Assembly: GCA_019426215.1 (NCBI GenBank)
Contig: CM033393.1
Span: 14,542,046-14,606,045 of the forward strand
Direction: 5' to 3'
DNA length: 64,000 nucleotides
Source: Buddleja alternifolia
Taxonomy: Eukaryota; Streptophyta; Magnoliopsida; Lamiales; Scrophulariaceae
A program made the position numbers and the translations under genes. The notes below the pieces were generated by a model. The model made no database searches. It was not told the DNA's origin and worked only from the letters and a program-made list of their open reading frames with translations. Each line of letters begins with the position of its first letter. The first letter of the stretch is position 1. Below, in pieces: positions 42,114 to 53,068 of the stretch.

Positions 42114-42664
42114 TGATATAGTAAAATGTGTTATAAGGCCCAATCTTAATTGGATAAAGAACCTAGGCCCAACAGAGGCCCAAAAACCGAAGTCACTAGA
42201 TTAGGTCCGCACTAAGTAACAGTGTCGGGTCGGGTCGTTCCATGACCCGACTCCACTAGAACGAGTCATCCACCGTCCACTAGTGCCACCTGTTAGCATC
42301 CTATGAATGCCCAACTACCATTGGTACAGGGTGTGCACTATAAATACCCCTTCATAACATTTATTGGGGGTTGGAATCTCTAGAATATTCTCTCAAGAAT
42401 TAGCCTCATATGTTCATTAATAACGAGTCTATAAACTGAGAAGTACGTTCCCTTATACTTACAAATTTGGAGACTAGATTCGTTCACCGAGTACGACCCT
42501 GTATACAATAACCAATATAGAATTACGTTGGCTTGATCCTAATTAGGTACGTAGGTAGCTTAATTATCATTGAGTGCAGCCATAGTTCTTCATCATCATA
42601 CTCGTGGAGTAAGTTGTGTCATTCCAGACTGAGAAACTTGGGTTCCCGGATTTGGGTTAAATCA
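42114..42664 (+). repeat. Tat-2 3' LTR
   Basis: 551 bp, matching 30867-31416 with about 20 substitutions and one single-base indel by eye. Followed by the duplication taatt. Confidence 0.95.
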
Positions 42665-42669
42665 TAATT

Positions 42670-43100
42670 GTATATAAGTTGTTACTCTTGATAATTAGTG
42701 ACAATGAAATTGTTGTGACTGTTGACAATTAGTGACACTTTTAATGATAATTAGTTATACGCTTTTAATGACAACTTAGTGACAATAAATATAGTTGTCA
42801 CTCTATTTCTGTTGTCATTAAAAATATATATCACTAATTGTGAATAGTGCACTTCACTTAATATGAAGTTTTGTCACTAAATTTATTATTGTGACAAAGT
42901 ACAAATTATTGTCACTAATTATATATTTAGTGACAATTTTTGCATTATTACTTGAACTTTTGTCATTAATATTATTATTTGATGCTGTAGTGCCAATAAT
43001 TTTGAAATTTTGTGTTCTATATTTTCAAAAAAAATCTTTAATAGTTATTCAAAATCAAAGTTGTGTTTATGGTCTCAAAAACACAACCGTGAACTCTTTG
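42670..43100 (+). repeat. CACTA-type terminal region, copy 1, right part
   Basis: Dense direct and inverted copies of GTGACAAT / ATTGTCAC-like motifs (for example TTGTCACTAA, TTAGTGACAA). This is the subterminal-repeat pattern of CACTA elements and parallels 43440-43780. It continues 30728-30866 after removal of Tat-2. Confidence 0.6.
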
Positions 43101-43315
43101 AGCAGATACTTGTCAGTTAGCCTTTCAGGTTTCAAAAACACAACCGTAGAAGTTCCAAGTGGGTTCTATTTTTGAAGTCGATAGCAAAACCATCTTCCTA
43201 CAACAGCGTTGCAATTCGCCATTTCCTTGGCTTCTGGCTCGTATCCTCGTATCAAGGAAGAAGAATAAGAAGTCAAGATTTTGGAACAAAAACTGAAAAG
43301 TGCGAGCTCAAATCA

Positions 43316-43780
43316 CACTACAAAAAAATAATAAAGGTATTAATGACAAAATAACAAGTGACAATGTCAAAGTTATAACTAATTATAAATTTTTAGTGAT
43401 AAAAATTTTTGTTTTGTCAAAAAAAATAGGTTTTACACGTTTAATTGTGACAATATTTTTATAGAAGTTGTCACTCTTGATAATTACTAGGAAGGAAGTT
43501 GTTGTCACTATTGATAAATAGTGACACATTTAGCGACAACTTAGTGACAAAAATTATAGTTGTCACTCTATATGTATTGTCACTAAGCATGTATCACTAA
43601 TTGTCAAAAGTGACAATTTTAAAGAAACTCTCGTCACTAAAAATTCTTATTGTGGCAAAGTAAAAATTATTGTTACACGTTAAGTATATATATTTAGTGA
43701 CAATTTTAACATTATCACTTCAAATTTCGTCACTAATATTATTTTTAGTTGTAATATTTTCAAAATCCCCAAAAATTCAC
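43316..43780 (+). mobile_element. CACTA-type terminal region, copy 2
   Basis: Starts CACTACAAAAAAATAATAAA, a CACTA terminal motif, and continues with GTGACAA/TTGTCAC subterminal repeats. It duplicates copy 1 and matches 61745-61905. No transposase gene is attached and the opposite terminus (TTTTTTGTAGTG) is not visible. Confidence 0.65.
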
Positions 43781-44321
43781 CTTGAAAGACCTAAAAATTT
43801 GAGTTTCCCCCCATTTTGGTCGCCCCCCACCCCCCCCCTCCAACATTTGAGCTCAATTTTTTTTCCAAGTCAGAAACTACCTGTTAGTTGACTAATTGGC
43901 CGTATGAAGATTGAGAAATAAACATATTTTTTGCCTAAAGTGAGAATGGGATAAAGCACCGCACGAAAAATGAGAAAAAATTGCAAAATTAATCTCGTAG
44001 TTATAGGGGTTGGCAAAATTAGTCCCCTATTTTTTTTCAAGTTGAAATTGGTCCCATATCTATCAAAGACTCGCAAATTGAGGATTAATTACACCGGAAA
44101 GCCCTAATTTGACCGGAATCCCACTTCAATTTGGGATTTTTTCAATTTTCTAGGCAATTTTGCTTATGTGGACACAAATGGTTGCTTACATATGATTTAA
44201 TTGACACCTAGGATGCTATATAGATATTATTTAGAGAGAGTGTCCTAAGATGGATTCTCGAAAAATTTCATTAAATTTGAAATAGTGACATGGAAAAAAA
44301 TCTCTTAATTTTTTTCAAATA
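43781..44321. other. AT-rich intergenic stretch
   Basis: A C-rich tract at 43808-43841. At 43975-44130 phrases such as 'ttggcaaaattagtcccctat' resemble the arms of the MITE at 49261-49711, so this may be a remnant of that family. Confidence 0.4.
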
Positions 44322-45660
44322 TTTTTTTTTTGAGGATAAAAGCGCAATATATTAACCGGCTAAATCAGCCAAAACCAAGTTCAACACATCATAGAGTATA
44401 TCAGAGCTATCCCCCGAGATCATAATCGAAACATCACGCTCTAAACAATGTGCAACAGAATTTCCTAAACGACGAATAAAAGAAAAGCTAACAGAAGAAA
44501 AGGAAGAAATATACGAACGAATATCAGAAATCAACGGACCCACATAAGATAAATCCTCCGATGGTGAATTGATTTTTTGAATGAGAGGTAGGCAGTCCCC
44601 CTCAATAATTACTCGCCTCCAACCACTTGAAACAGCCAGACGAATAGCTTCCCTACAAGCTAAAGCCTCACCCGATTCAGCCGATGATTCAAAACCAAAG
44701 CGACCTCATAGGCCACCGTAGAACATTGCCCTCAGAGTCACGGGCGATCACGCCATAACCAATACCCGGTGGATTTGAGAAAATTGCACAATCAAAATTC
44801 AATTTAACATAAGTGGCATCCGGAGGTCTCCACTTGGTTAAATCAAAATTCGATTCTCTCAAAGCTACTAGCAAAGCCGCTTCCTGATATACACCCAAGA
44901 AAGACCGTATCATAGGAGCTAGGATAGCCGGTGGGGTATCCTTGTTTTCCATAACCTTTTGGTTTCTATGGAACCAAAGATACCATGCAGATGTTAGGAA
45001 GAGGGCATATTGTTCTTTCTCCAAATGTGTGTGGCAAAATCGGAACCACTCCTTATCACAAAGAATAATCCGTGACAGCAAATTCACCGAGGCCCAAAGT
45101 TGGCGAGCGTACGGGCATAAGTGAAGACAATGATCAACATCTTCCATCTCCGACTCGCAGATAGAGCAACCCCTCGAAACCTCCAGCTTACGCCTCAACA
45201 AATTGGAAGAAGAAGGTAAAGCTTTTTTGCCTGCTTTCCATGCAAAGACCCTTATCTTCGGTGGAACACTAGCTCTCCAAATAAATTGCCATGACAGATG
45301 AGGTGGTTTAGAAATACTCAACGACGCTCTCCCACAACTTTCTATCTCCCATGCTAGATAGTATGCACTCTGAACCGTAAAAATCCCAGATTTGGTCCCG
45401 TTCCAAATAACTCGATCTATATTGTGATGAGACCCCAACGGAATTGATTTTATAGCCTCCACATCCTCCCTCCAAAAACACATATCAATGAGTTCGATAT
45501 TCCACCATCCCGTGTTTCGGTCGATAAGATAACTAACTTTAGTATCTGCCGGTAAAAGCCGATCTCTAGTAATGGGCCGAAAGTCCCTATTACGGGGCAG
45601 CCAAGAATTAAACCAAATGGATATCCGTTCACCATTCCCCACTCTCCATCTACAACCATG
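44322..45660 (-). pseudogene. 5'-truncated LINE (L1-type) ORF2 C-terminus
   Basis: The minus-strand frame 44689-45642 has the reverse-transcriptase-associated zinc-binding domain: WNGTKSGIFTVQSAYYLAWE, WRASVPPKIRVFAWKAGKKA and CSICESEMEDVDHCLHLCPY. It continues into an RNase H-like domain (YVKLNFDCAIFSNPPGIGYG, first catalytic Asp), then after a frameshift near 44690 EALACREAIRLA and RRLGNSVAHCLERD (44352-44680). A stop codon is followed within 25 bp by an A run (T run on the plus strand at 44322-44331), the expected LINE tail. Truncation at the 5' end is typical of target-primed insertion. Non-functional. Confidence 0.9.
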
Positions 45661-47053
45661 TCTAACTATATTTTGAGCGATGATATTAAAAATATAAAAA
45701 TGTCAAAAAACTTCGAAAAGATTAATTTTTTTTTATATAAAATTACATATTTTGAATTTCTTATAAATTAGAATAAAATTATATTTTATTGGATATTAAA
45801 TTATTTCAGAATAATTAAATTAAGTTTTGTATTCTATTATTATCTAGTAACCAATAAATTAGTTTAATAATAAATTATTTAATAAATTACAAAAAGATAA
45901 AAAAAAAAAGAAGGAAAAAACTGTTCATAACCAAGTTGCCACCACCACCATCACCACCACCCCCAACTCAGGCTCAGTTTTTTCGCGCCTAGCGTCGCCG
46001 CCCTCAACACTTTTCCTCACCGCCCGCAGCACTCCCCACCCTCCCCAGCGCGACACCAACGCACATACACACATTTTGCGAACAGAAAACACACGCACTT
46101 TAACGCCGCAATTTGTGAGATCTAGGGGAGGGGCCGATCGGGGTCGGTGAGGCCCGTGGGTTGAGGGCATCGTGGTCATTGGTGGTCCGATGGGGCGTGG
46201 TGGGGGTGGGGGAAGACTGGGCTCATACATACTTTTCATTTTTTTTCAAAATTAATTTTTTTAATATATTAATTTAAAATGGTAATTGATATTTAATGGT
46301 TGAAAATATAGAAATTAAAATGCAATTTTTTGTAATCTTACACTTAGCATTTTGAAATTTGTCCACATGTCATTTTTTTCCCGGTTGATAACTTTGAGAT
46401 TCACGTGGGCAGATTTGACTTGAAAATCAAAAATTCCCAAATTGAATTGGTCATGTGCATGTCACATGATCAATTCCGGCCAAGTTCGAATTTTCCGACC
46501 GACTTTGTCCCCAATCCACGAGTTTTTAATGTATACGGGAGTACCATTTTTGCCAGTTTGAAAAACAAATTTTACCACCACTCTATAAGTACGGGACTAA
46601 ATTTGCAATTTTCTCCAAAAATGAAATTAGCCTATGATATAATATCAAAAATGACATTTCCCCATTTAATTAAAAACAGTTTACCTCGGATTTTATTTTT
46701 CATGACTTTTCATTTTCTCACTTTTTTATAAGCTGAAATATTTGCAGACAATCATCTAATACTTATTAATAATGACTGGTTGTTCATTGTGCAGTGATTT
46801 AATATTCATATAGTAATACTGTATGTAACCAGTCCTTGGAAACAAAAACCGATAGGTTAACATTAATTAAGAAATTAGTAAAAATCACATTCAAGCTAAA
46901 TAGCAACGGAGGAGCCTGCCACTAGCACAGTAGCACATGGCAAGAAAGCCTAGATAATAAAATTTGGGTTTACATATATAAAAGTCGTAAAATTAATATT
47001 AGTGACCATAATTAAAAAAAACAAAACGTATTTATTGAAAGATATATAAATGA
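45661..47053. other. Intergenic region downstream of the GASA gene
   Basis: AT-rich, with A/T homopolymers near 45720-45910 and a CCA/ACC-rich microsatellite at 45938-45968. The proline-rich minus frame at 45925-46239 looks like a product of this simple sequence. 46385-46630 contains motifs resembling the MITE at 49261. No gene recognised. The 3' UTR and polyadenylation signal of the GASA gene should lie in 46850-47053, but I see no unique signal. Confidence 0.5.
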
Positions 47054-48991
47054 TCAGGGGCATTTAGGGCTTCCTTCTTTGGTCTTCCAATTATTGTAGC
47101 AAGGGCATGTTTGTTTGTTGCCATAAGTGCCCGGCGGTACACAGAGGCACGTGGCGCAGCACTTCAAACAGAAAAACATGCATGGCTTCTTGTGTGATGT
47201 TGCCGAACACCGGTACGTGCACCGAGGACTACAATCTGTTAATAGTTTTGAAATGGAATTTCAGCCTTGGTCAGCATTATGTAAAGGAGGTCAGGATTTG
47301 GAGTTAGGGGTTAGTACAAAAAACAGGGGTAGTGGGTGACTTGATATTTTTAGATTTTTTGGAGGGGAAATTCCAAATATAAAAAACTTATAGAGACAAG
47401 ATTTATTTTTTCAAAGTTGAGACGGAGTAGGTGCGCTCACCAGCTCCTGGCACCATCCCTGATTATGTGTGAGTGGATTTTTCTTTACAAATCAAAGGCC
47501 TTATTTGGCATAGTGAAATGATTTATTCAATTTTAGTGATTAAACTTAGATAGTTCAAACCCCAACGAAGTTCACTTGTTTGGTACGGTGGATCGTTAAA
47601 ATGGCATGATATATTAAGACACATTGTATATACCCTAATCTCTTGTACAAATAATATAAATTGAAAAATACTATATACCACCGATCCAAGATAGGGTAAG
47701 ATATTTATATGATATGGTAAACATAAATTACGAAAAATCAAATTAAATACATCTATTACATTAAATTTTCACAAAATTAAAAGAAATGAAAAAACGGTAA
47801 AAAATGACGGATGGTATATAGGATCAGTGATATAAATTCTATGGCAATTAGTCAACTTAGATATCAAGGACAAAAATCCTAGATGCCAGGACTAATTCTT
47901 GATTTGGAAATACTCAAATGGAATTCTCAGTTCGTTAATATATTTAATTATTGGTTGAAATATTTCCATCTATATTCTTGATTTGGTCAACCAAGGCATA
48001 TTGGTGGTCCTCTCTTATGGATACTTTAGCTTATCTAAGCAAACAAGAATTAATTTTAGCCTCCAACTAGCTAATAGTATATAAGAATCTCAATCGTAGC
48101 TAAAAATCTTTGAGATTAATTTTAATTAGGGATAATTACACTCACACCCCCTCAATGATGGGGTAATTACACAAACCTCCCCTCACTAATTGATAATTAC
48201 AAACACACCCCCTCAGAGGGTCTTAGTCCGTTAACTTGGCCTCCTCTACGTTTTGGTCCGTTAACTTGACACCTTACAAAATTAGTCCGTTAACTTGGCC
48301 TCCTCTTCTATGTTCCAACAATTTATGGCTTCAAAGGTTCAAGTTAGAGCACCATCAGCAATATCCCCCAATTTTCCCTCCATTTGCAATTTATCCCCAA
48401 ATTAAGTGGCACATGCTTTGCATGTGCTCTTTTCCGGCCACTTTTCAATTTTCACGGCAAGATTTTAAAATTTCTCAGCAGAAAGGACCAAAATTAAAAA
48501 AAGTGTCAAGATAACGGACTAATTTTGTATGGTGTCAAATTAACGGACCAAAAAGCAGAGGAGGCCAAGTTAACGGACTAAAAAAATAATTTTCCCCACA
48601 CAGGGAATGCAATTGTAAAAAATCTTTAACATGGGGTGTGTGTTTGTAATTATCAATTAGTGAGGGAAGATTTGTGTAATTACTCCATCATTGGAAGGTG
48701 TGAGTGGATAGAATTATCTATAGACCACGAAATAGGCTTTTAAGGAAAAACGTATATATATCATGTGTCCAAATATCTAAACTTATTCATACCTTGTGGA
48801 CGAAGACGACTGTACCCCTGCCAGAATGTGAAACACATAAGCTTTGGATAGCAAGAATATATAAGTCATGAGAATGCAGAAAGAAGACAAAATTTGATAC
48901 ATAGACTAATTACCTCAACCACATTAGACAAGGTAACCATGAAAAGTACTATCAAAACCAGCCAAAGACTACTGTACGGACGTGCCCCCAT
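47054..48991 (-). CDS. GASA: GASA/snakin family cysteine-rich secreted peptide
   Basis: Three exons: 48914-48991, 48793-48817 and 47054-47235; all splice sites are GT-AG and the phases join without a stop, giving 94 codons. Exon 1 encodes a signal peptide (MGARPYSSLWLVLIVLFMVT). Exon 2 is 25 bp (GYSRLRPQ plus one base). Exon 3 encodes the 60-residue GASA domain with all twelve cysteines in the family spacing, including SHKKPCMFFCLKCC, CLCVPPGTYGNKQTCPCYNN and the terminal KCP. These plant-only peptides are secreted to the cell wall, act in gibberellin-linked growth and in defence, and rely on six disulfide bonds. Intron 2 (1557 bp) holds MITEs. The best match by memory is the GASA6/10-like 'HKKPCMFFC' subgroup. 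It is the only intact host gene seen. Confidence 0.95.
47291..47459. mobile_element. Degraded hAT-type MITE
   Basis: Starts CAGGATTTGGAGTTAGGG and ends GGCACCATCCCTG. The stretch 47377-47459 resembles 62519-62639, the right half of a clear hAT MITE. No target duplication is evident. Confidence 0.5.
48129..48718. mobile_element. Stowaway-like MITE (long copy)
   Basis: Inverted arms of about 80 bp match the MITE at 28035-28292 (GGGATAATTACACTCACACC and complement). TA on both sides. Its interior is occupied by another inverted-repeat element at 48223-48581. Confidence 0.75.
48223..48581. mobile_element. Inner inverted-repeat MITE
   Basis: Arms TTAGTCCGTTAACTTGGCCT and complement at the two ends, with further subterminal repeats of TCCGTTAACTTG. 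It is inserted in the longer MITE, giving a MITE-in-MITE inside the GASA intron. Confidence 0.7.
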
Positions 48992-49085
48992 CGCTCTCTC
49001 TCTAATCAAAAAACACAAGAAAATCTTATCTTAGTAAAATGGATTAGATATATTATAGTGATATATGATTGAAGAATAAAGTCCA

Positions 49086-49093
49086 TATTTATA
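49086..49093 (-). promoter_or_regulatory. TATA box of the GASA gene
   Basis: TATAAATA on the minus strand (context CCCTATAAATATGG) lies 95 bp upstream of the start codon. A GA-rich stretch (GAGAGAGAG, 48992-49003) directly precedes the ATG. Transcription probably starts near 49055-49060. Confidence 0.7.
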
Positions 49094-49260
49094 GGGCAGA
49101 ATCACAAAGTTGCGGCGTTAATTTAGGGAAGTTAAAATCCACAAGAAAAGTCCATAAATATTTATTGATGCGTAAACGGCGCCGTGTTTGCTGTGCTTGA
49201 TTTGCTATAATTAAATTTGTTGACCTTTTGCCTTTTTTACATGTGAGTTGTCTTTTTTAT

Positions 49261-49711
49261 GGGAAAATTGCAAATTTTGTCCTACAACTTTGGCGGTGAT
49301 AAAATTCTCGTATCTTGTATAATTTGCAAAATTGGTCCTATAACTTTCAAAAGTCGCGATTTAAGGATATATTTCAATTAAGAACCCTAATTTCCCCTGA
49401 AATGGTCACGTGCAGTGCACGTGGCCAATTAAAATTGGGGTTTTTGCTATTGCCGGCCAGATTTGCATGCGTGGAGTATGGCAGGGCTTTTTTTTTTGAC
49501 CTACCAACTCAGTTTTACTTCAATATTTGTTTTCTTTCACTAGAAAAAAAAATCTGATTTGGCGTCCTATGTGTAAAAAAAAAAGAAGCACTTTTATACT
49601 CCATGCGTGCAAGACTTTTTAAAGTTATGAGACCAATTTTTCCAGTTACACAAGATATATGACCAATTTTGCCACACCTTAAAGTTATAGAACTAAATTT
49701 GGAATTTCCCC
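49261..49711. mobile_element. Inverted-repeat MITE upstream of the GASA gene
   Basis: Ends GGGAAAATTGCAAATTTTGT and the approximate complement near 49690-49711. The arms are over 60 bp and carry repeated phrases of the type 'aaaattggtc'. It lies about 170 bp upstream of the GASA TATA box, so it could affect that promoter. Superfamily not clear. Confidence 0.6.
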
Positions 49712-50739
49712 TTTTTTTTCTTGCCTTGCTATCATAAAATGCACCAGTCCTTTTTTATTGCCAATTCCCTCTGTCTGCCGTCCCACACACACATATATAT
49801 ACTTTTTATTCCCAATTTCCTCTTGCATTAGGGAATCTGCTCTGGCGTTATCAGCCCCCTTTTTATTTTTGTTTCCTTTCTTTCTTTTCTCAAGGAAAAA
49901 ACACTTTTGATTACGTACCAAATTGCAACAAAATCACACAATATTGAGAGATCTGTTATGAAGATCTTACAAGCAACTTCCAAAACTTGTTTAGGCTGGA
50001 GCTTCTATACATTGCAAACATTTTTGTGTAAGTACCATCTATCATTTGGCAAATTTTCAAAATTTGATGCATATAGAATAGAATTGGTAAGATGAGAAGC
50101 ATGCATATATAAGAAAAATCATGTGCAAGTACGTCAAAATCAAATAGCTTAAACTTGATGTTCGATAATAAAACAAAACTCAAACGTAAGTTTAAACTCT
50201 ATAAGAAATTCAAACAAGGGTTAATTTAGAATGTATGATATAACTAGTTTTCGTTTAATTTACATTTCCAACTCATCGGAAGTCAAGTTATCAAATCCGT
50301 ATAACTTCTTACAGATCTTGTTAGAAATATTTTCAATTGTTAGTTGATCTTTTGGGTATATAAAAATGAAGAAAGCACCCACGAATTGGGCACATGCGAT
50401 AACGTCCTTTTAATTTAGAGAATATGTATCATAGACTGATAAGTACGGTAAATAAATTCTTTAGAACATGATTGATAATTAGGGTATAATAGGTAATTTT
50501 GCCTATAAAGATGCATCTGCCTTTTTTCTATTTTCCTAAATTAAAAATATAATTTTAACCGAATTTCATATCGGGACTTCAATTTAATATAGAAGAAGTA
50601 ACTAAAAGACGGAGAAAATAAAACAAACTCAAAAGAAGATCATTAAATTCGAAGGCAGTTTAATCTATAATAACTATTTTAAAAGTGTGAATGTTAGGAA
50701 ATGATTTACATTTCTTAACTTTTTTGTAGATACTAAATA
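49712..50739. other. Intergenic stretch
   Basis: AT-rich sequence without a recognisable gene. The short frames here have no family features. Confidence 0.45.
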
Positions 50740-52712
50740 ACGTTATGTGAATATTAAGTTAGAGACAAAAGTGAGGTGTCGTGGAGCGTCAACTCTAAGA
50801 GTCCCTGCTCCGTTTTTGTCGGACAAAAGAAAAAAAGAAAAACGAAAACCCTATTCTATGCGAGGGCTTTTCCCCTTCTCTGCCGCACCGCCTCCGTGCA
50901 TGGAGGAGGCGGACCCTTACCAACCACCCCCGTTGGTGGTAACTCCGAACAAGACCCTCAAGAAACTCAAGCGCCGGTTAATCGGTGCGGATTTCCCCAC
51001 AAACCCAAGCCCTCCTGGCGAAGACGCACCCATGCAACCCAAAACTGCGCACCAAACTGGTGGCGACTTCACCCGCAGCGACGACGAGATAGCTTCGTCG
51101 AAGGCAGTCAAGGCGAACCCGGGTGCCAACACCTCGAACGCCTGGCAAACGGATAATCTCCGGCAACATTGGACTAGAAAACTGGCTGCTCCTGTCTTCT
51201 ATACGAGAGAGGGCAAGGACGATGATGATGAATTGGGGGAGGAGAGTAAAGACGAAGCCGACATCGCTGTTTTGGTGTACAAAATCCCCGACAAGGAAAT
51301 TCAAGAGATGGCATCACCCTACCGTAGGGCTTTAGTTGTGAAAATTCTCGGCCTGAAAGTTGGTTACTTAATGCTTCGCCAACACATGAAAGCTATATGA
51401 AGATTGTTCTACGACATAAACCTAGTTGATATATCTAGTCCGATTTCGGTTCAAGGAGGAGTACAATAGAGTGTTGAATGAAGGGCCTTGGATGATATTG
51501 GGGTATTACTTGACTATGCGAAAATGGGAACTGTCATTCAACCCTAACAAAGAAAAGATAACTAAAACCATGATATGGATTCGATTCCCTGAACTCCTTA
51601 TTCACTTGTTTAACGATAAAGCCTTACGCATAATGGGTAGTTTAATTGGAAAGGTGCGAGGTATAGATAGAAATATGGAATAGTCGATTAGGGGTCGATA
51701 TGCTAGAGTATGTGTGGAAATGGGCCTCAAAAAGCCGATTGTGCCGGTAATCAAAGTTAACAAGAAAGTGCGAGTCGTTGAGTATGAAGGATTATCGCTC
51801 ATTTGTTTCACATGTGGCGAGTATGGACACCGGAAGGAAACGTGTCGTATGGTTTCAGGTTTAATGAATCCGGAAAACTTACCACTGGAGGCACAGGAAG
51901 AGAAAGCTAAATCTCCAACTACGTATGGCCCATGGAATATAGTCCAGAACCGTCAATGTCGAGGGGGCCAGAACAAGGTAAATGGTACAGACAAGCAAAA
52001 GGAAAATAATCCTACAGTTTTTCAGTTTGGGGCAAATAATCAATTAGCAAATAATACCGAGGCTGAGAGGGTTTATGCGGGAACCGGTAGGACAACGGTA
52101 AATATGGGGAACCGGACGCGAAACGATAACACACATACACGTGATATGGGGAATCCAAAGTCAAAAAATTCAAAGGAAACACCGAGTGGGTCGAGGTTCA
52201 ATGTCCTTTTGGACACGGAAGAAGAACCGGAGAACAATGGAGGTATCACTACTAGGGATTTCATAGGTGATGTGGGTACTAACACAATGGGAAGAAAGGT
52301 CTGGAAGAAGAAAGGAAAAGTGCCAATCAATTCAAGTATTGAGGAATTGGTGAACACAGAGAGGATCACACCTATAGCCCGAGGTACTACTTATCCCATC
52401 GTCAATAACTGTATTCATTCACCGATTGAGCTGGACCAAGATATGATAGATTCTACATCGGTTCATCAGAGGGACTTGGCAAATATGAACCCAACCGAAA
52501 CTACTCGGACTGAGTCTCATTTGGAGCACACTCGACCACCGGACTTTCAACAAGAGGGTTTAATGAGCTTGGATGATGAATCTGATGATGAACATGTATA
52601 TTCTGAGATGGTCACTACTCAGAGTGATATGGGGCAGCACAATGCCGGGACCACTGATTTACCAGCAGCTTTGGAGCAAGATGTTGTTATGACCAAGAGT
52701 AGGGGGTTTTGA
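50740..52712 (+). pseudogene. LINE (L1-type) ORF1 with zinc knuckle
   Basis: Frames at 50747-51400, 51426-51683 and 51714-52712 together give a plant LINE ORF1. The middle part has the DUF4283-type fold signature (FRFKEEYNRVLNEGPWMILG, LTMRKWELSFNP, WIRFPELLIHLFNDKALRIM). A CCHC knuckle follows: CFTCGEYGHRKETC near 51806-51850. The C-terminal part is polar and low in complexity. Two frameshifts or stops (near 51400-51430 and 51683) break it. ORF1 would bind element RNA. It ends with a TGA at 52710-52712. Confidence 0.88.
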
Positions 52713-53068
52713 CCCCCCCCCCCCAGGTATGATCTTATGTTCTTACAGAACTTCTCCCTCTGTTCGTTAATTATGACATCTATATTTTGGAATTGCAGGG
52801 GTGCACCGAAGCCGGGATTTTAAAATTTGCTAAGAGAAGTTCTTAATCGATATAAGCCGATGATAATAGTGTTGGTTGAGCCAAGGACTCAAGGCCACCA
52901 AGCAGATACTATCTTGAAATTTAGTAAATTTGATAAGGTTGAAAAAGTGGAAGCGAGAGGGTTTGCGGGAGGAATTTAGCTTGTTTGGAACACAATGGAG
53001 GTCGAGCTAGATATAATAGAGGCGAATGAACAAAGTATTACCTCTATAGAGAACTGAAAAGGTGATGT
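52713..53068 (+). pseudogene. LINE ORF2 start (endonuclease domain), truncated
   Basis: After a 12-C run at 52713-52724 a new frame begins near 52776 (MTSIFWNCRGAPKPGF), the N-terminus of the apurinic-like endonuclease, followed by VLVEPRTQGHQADTI and KVEARGFAGGI. It has stops near 52820 and 52980. The frame is cut at 53068 where the copia element begins, and ORF2 is not resumed on the other side, so the rest is lost or elsewhere. Confidence 0.85.

Larger units (their letters stand above)
30867..42664 (+). mobile_element. Complete Tat-lineage Ty3/gypsy element (Tat-2)
   Basis: LTRs at 30867-31416 and 42114-42664, 5-bp duplication taatt at 30862-30866 and 42665-42669, primer site at 31419-31436, polypurine tract next to the 3' LTR. 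The order gag, protease, RT, RNase H, a second RNase H and integrase, with the extra RNase H, is the hallmark of the Tat lineage. It contains an Athila-type solo LTR at 33220-34576 and an antisense gene at 39145-41468. By eye the LTRs differ at about 20 positions in 550, mostly transitions, so it is older than the Athila element. Coding regions have several stops. Confidence 0.95.
47236..48792 (-). other. Intron 2 of the GASA gene, enlarged by MITEs
   Basis: Donor GTATGAAT next to 48793 and acceptor CTATTAACAG next to 47235 on the minus strand. It contains a nested MITE pair (48129-48718) and a probable hAT-MITE remnant (47291-47459). Without these it would be roughly 0.8 kb. Confidence 0.85.

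Noticed and set aside
43930..44140. A further full MITE
   Set aside because: Phrases resemble the MITE at 49261, but I cannot find two complementary ends or a duplication.
45925..46239. Proline-rich minus-strand frame
   Set aside because: It arises from CCA-type simple sequence, shows no domain or signal peptide, and has no neighbouring exon structure.
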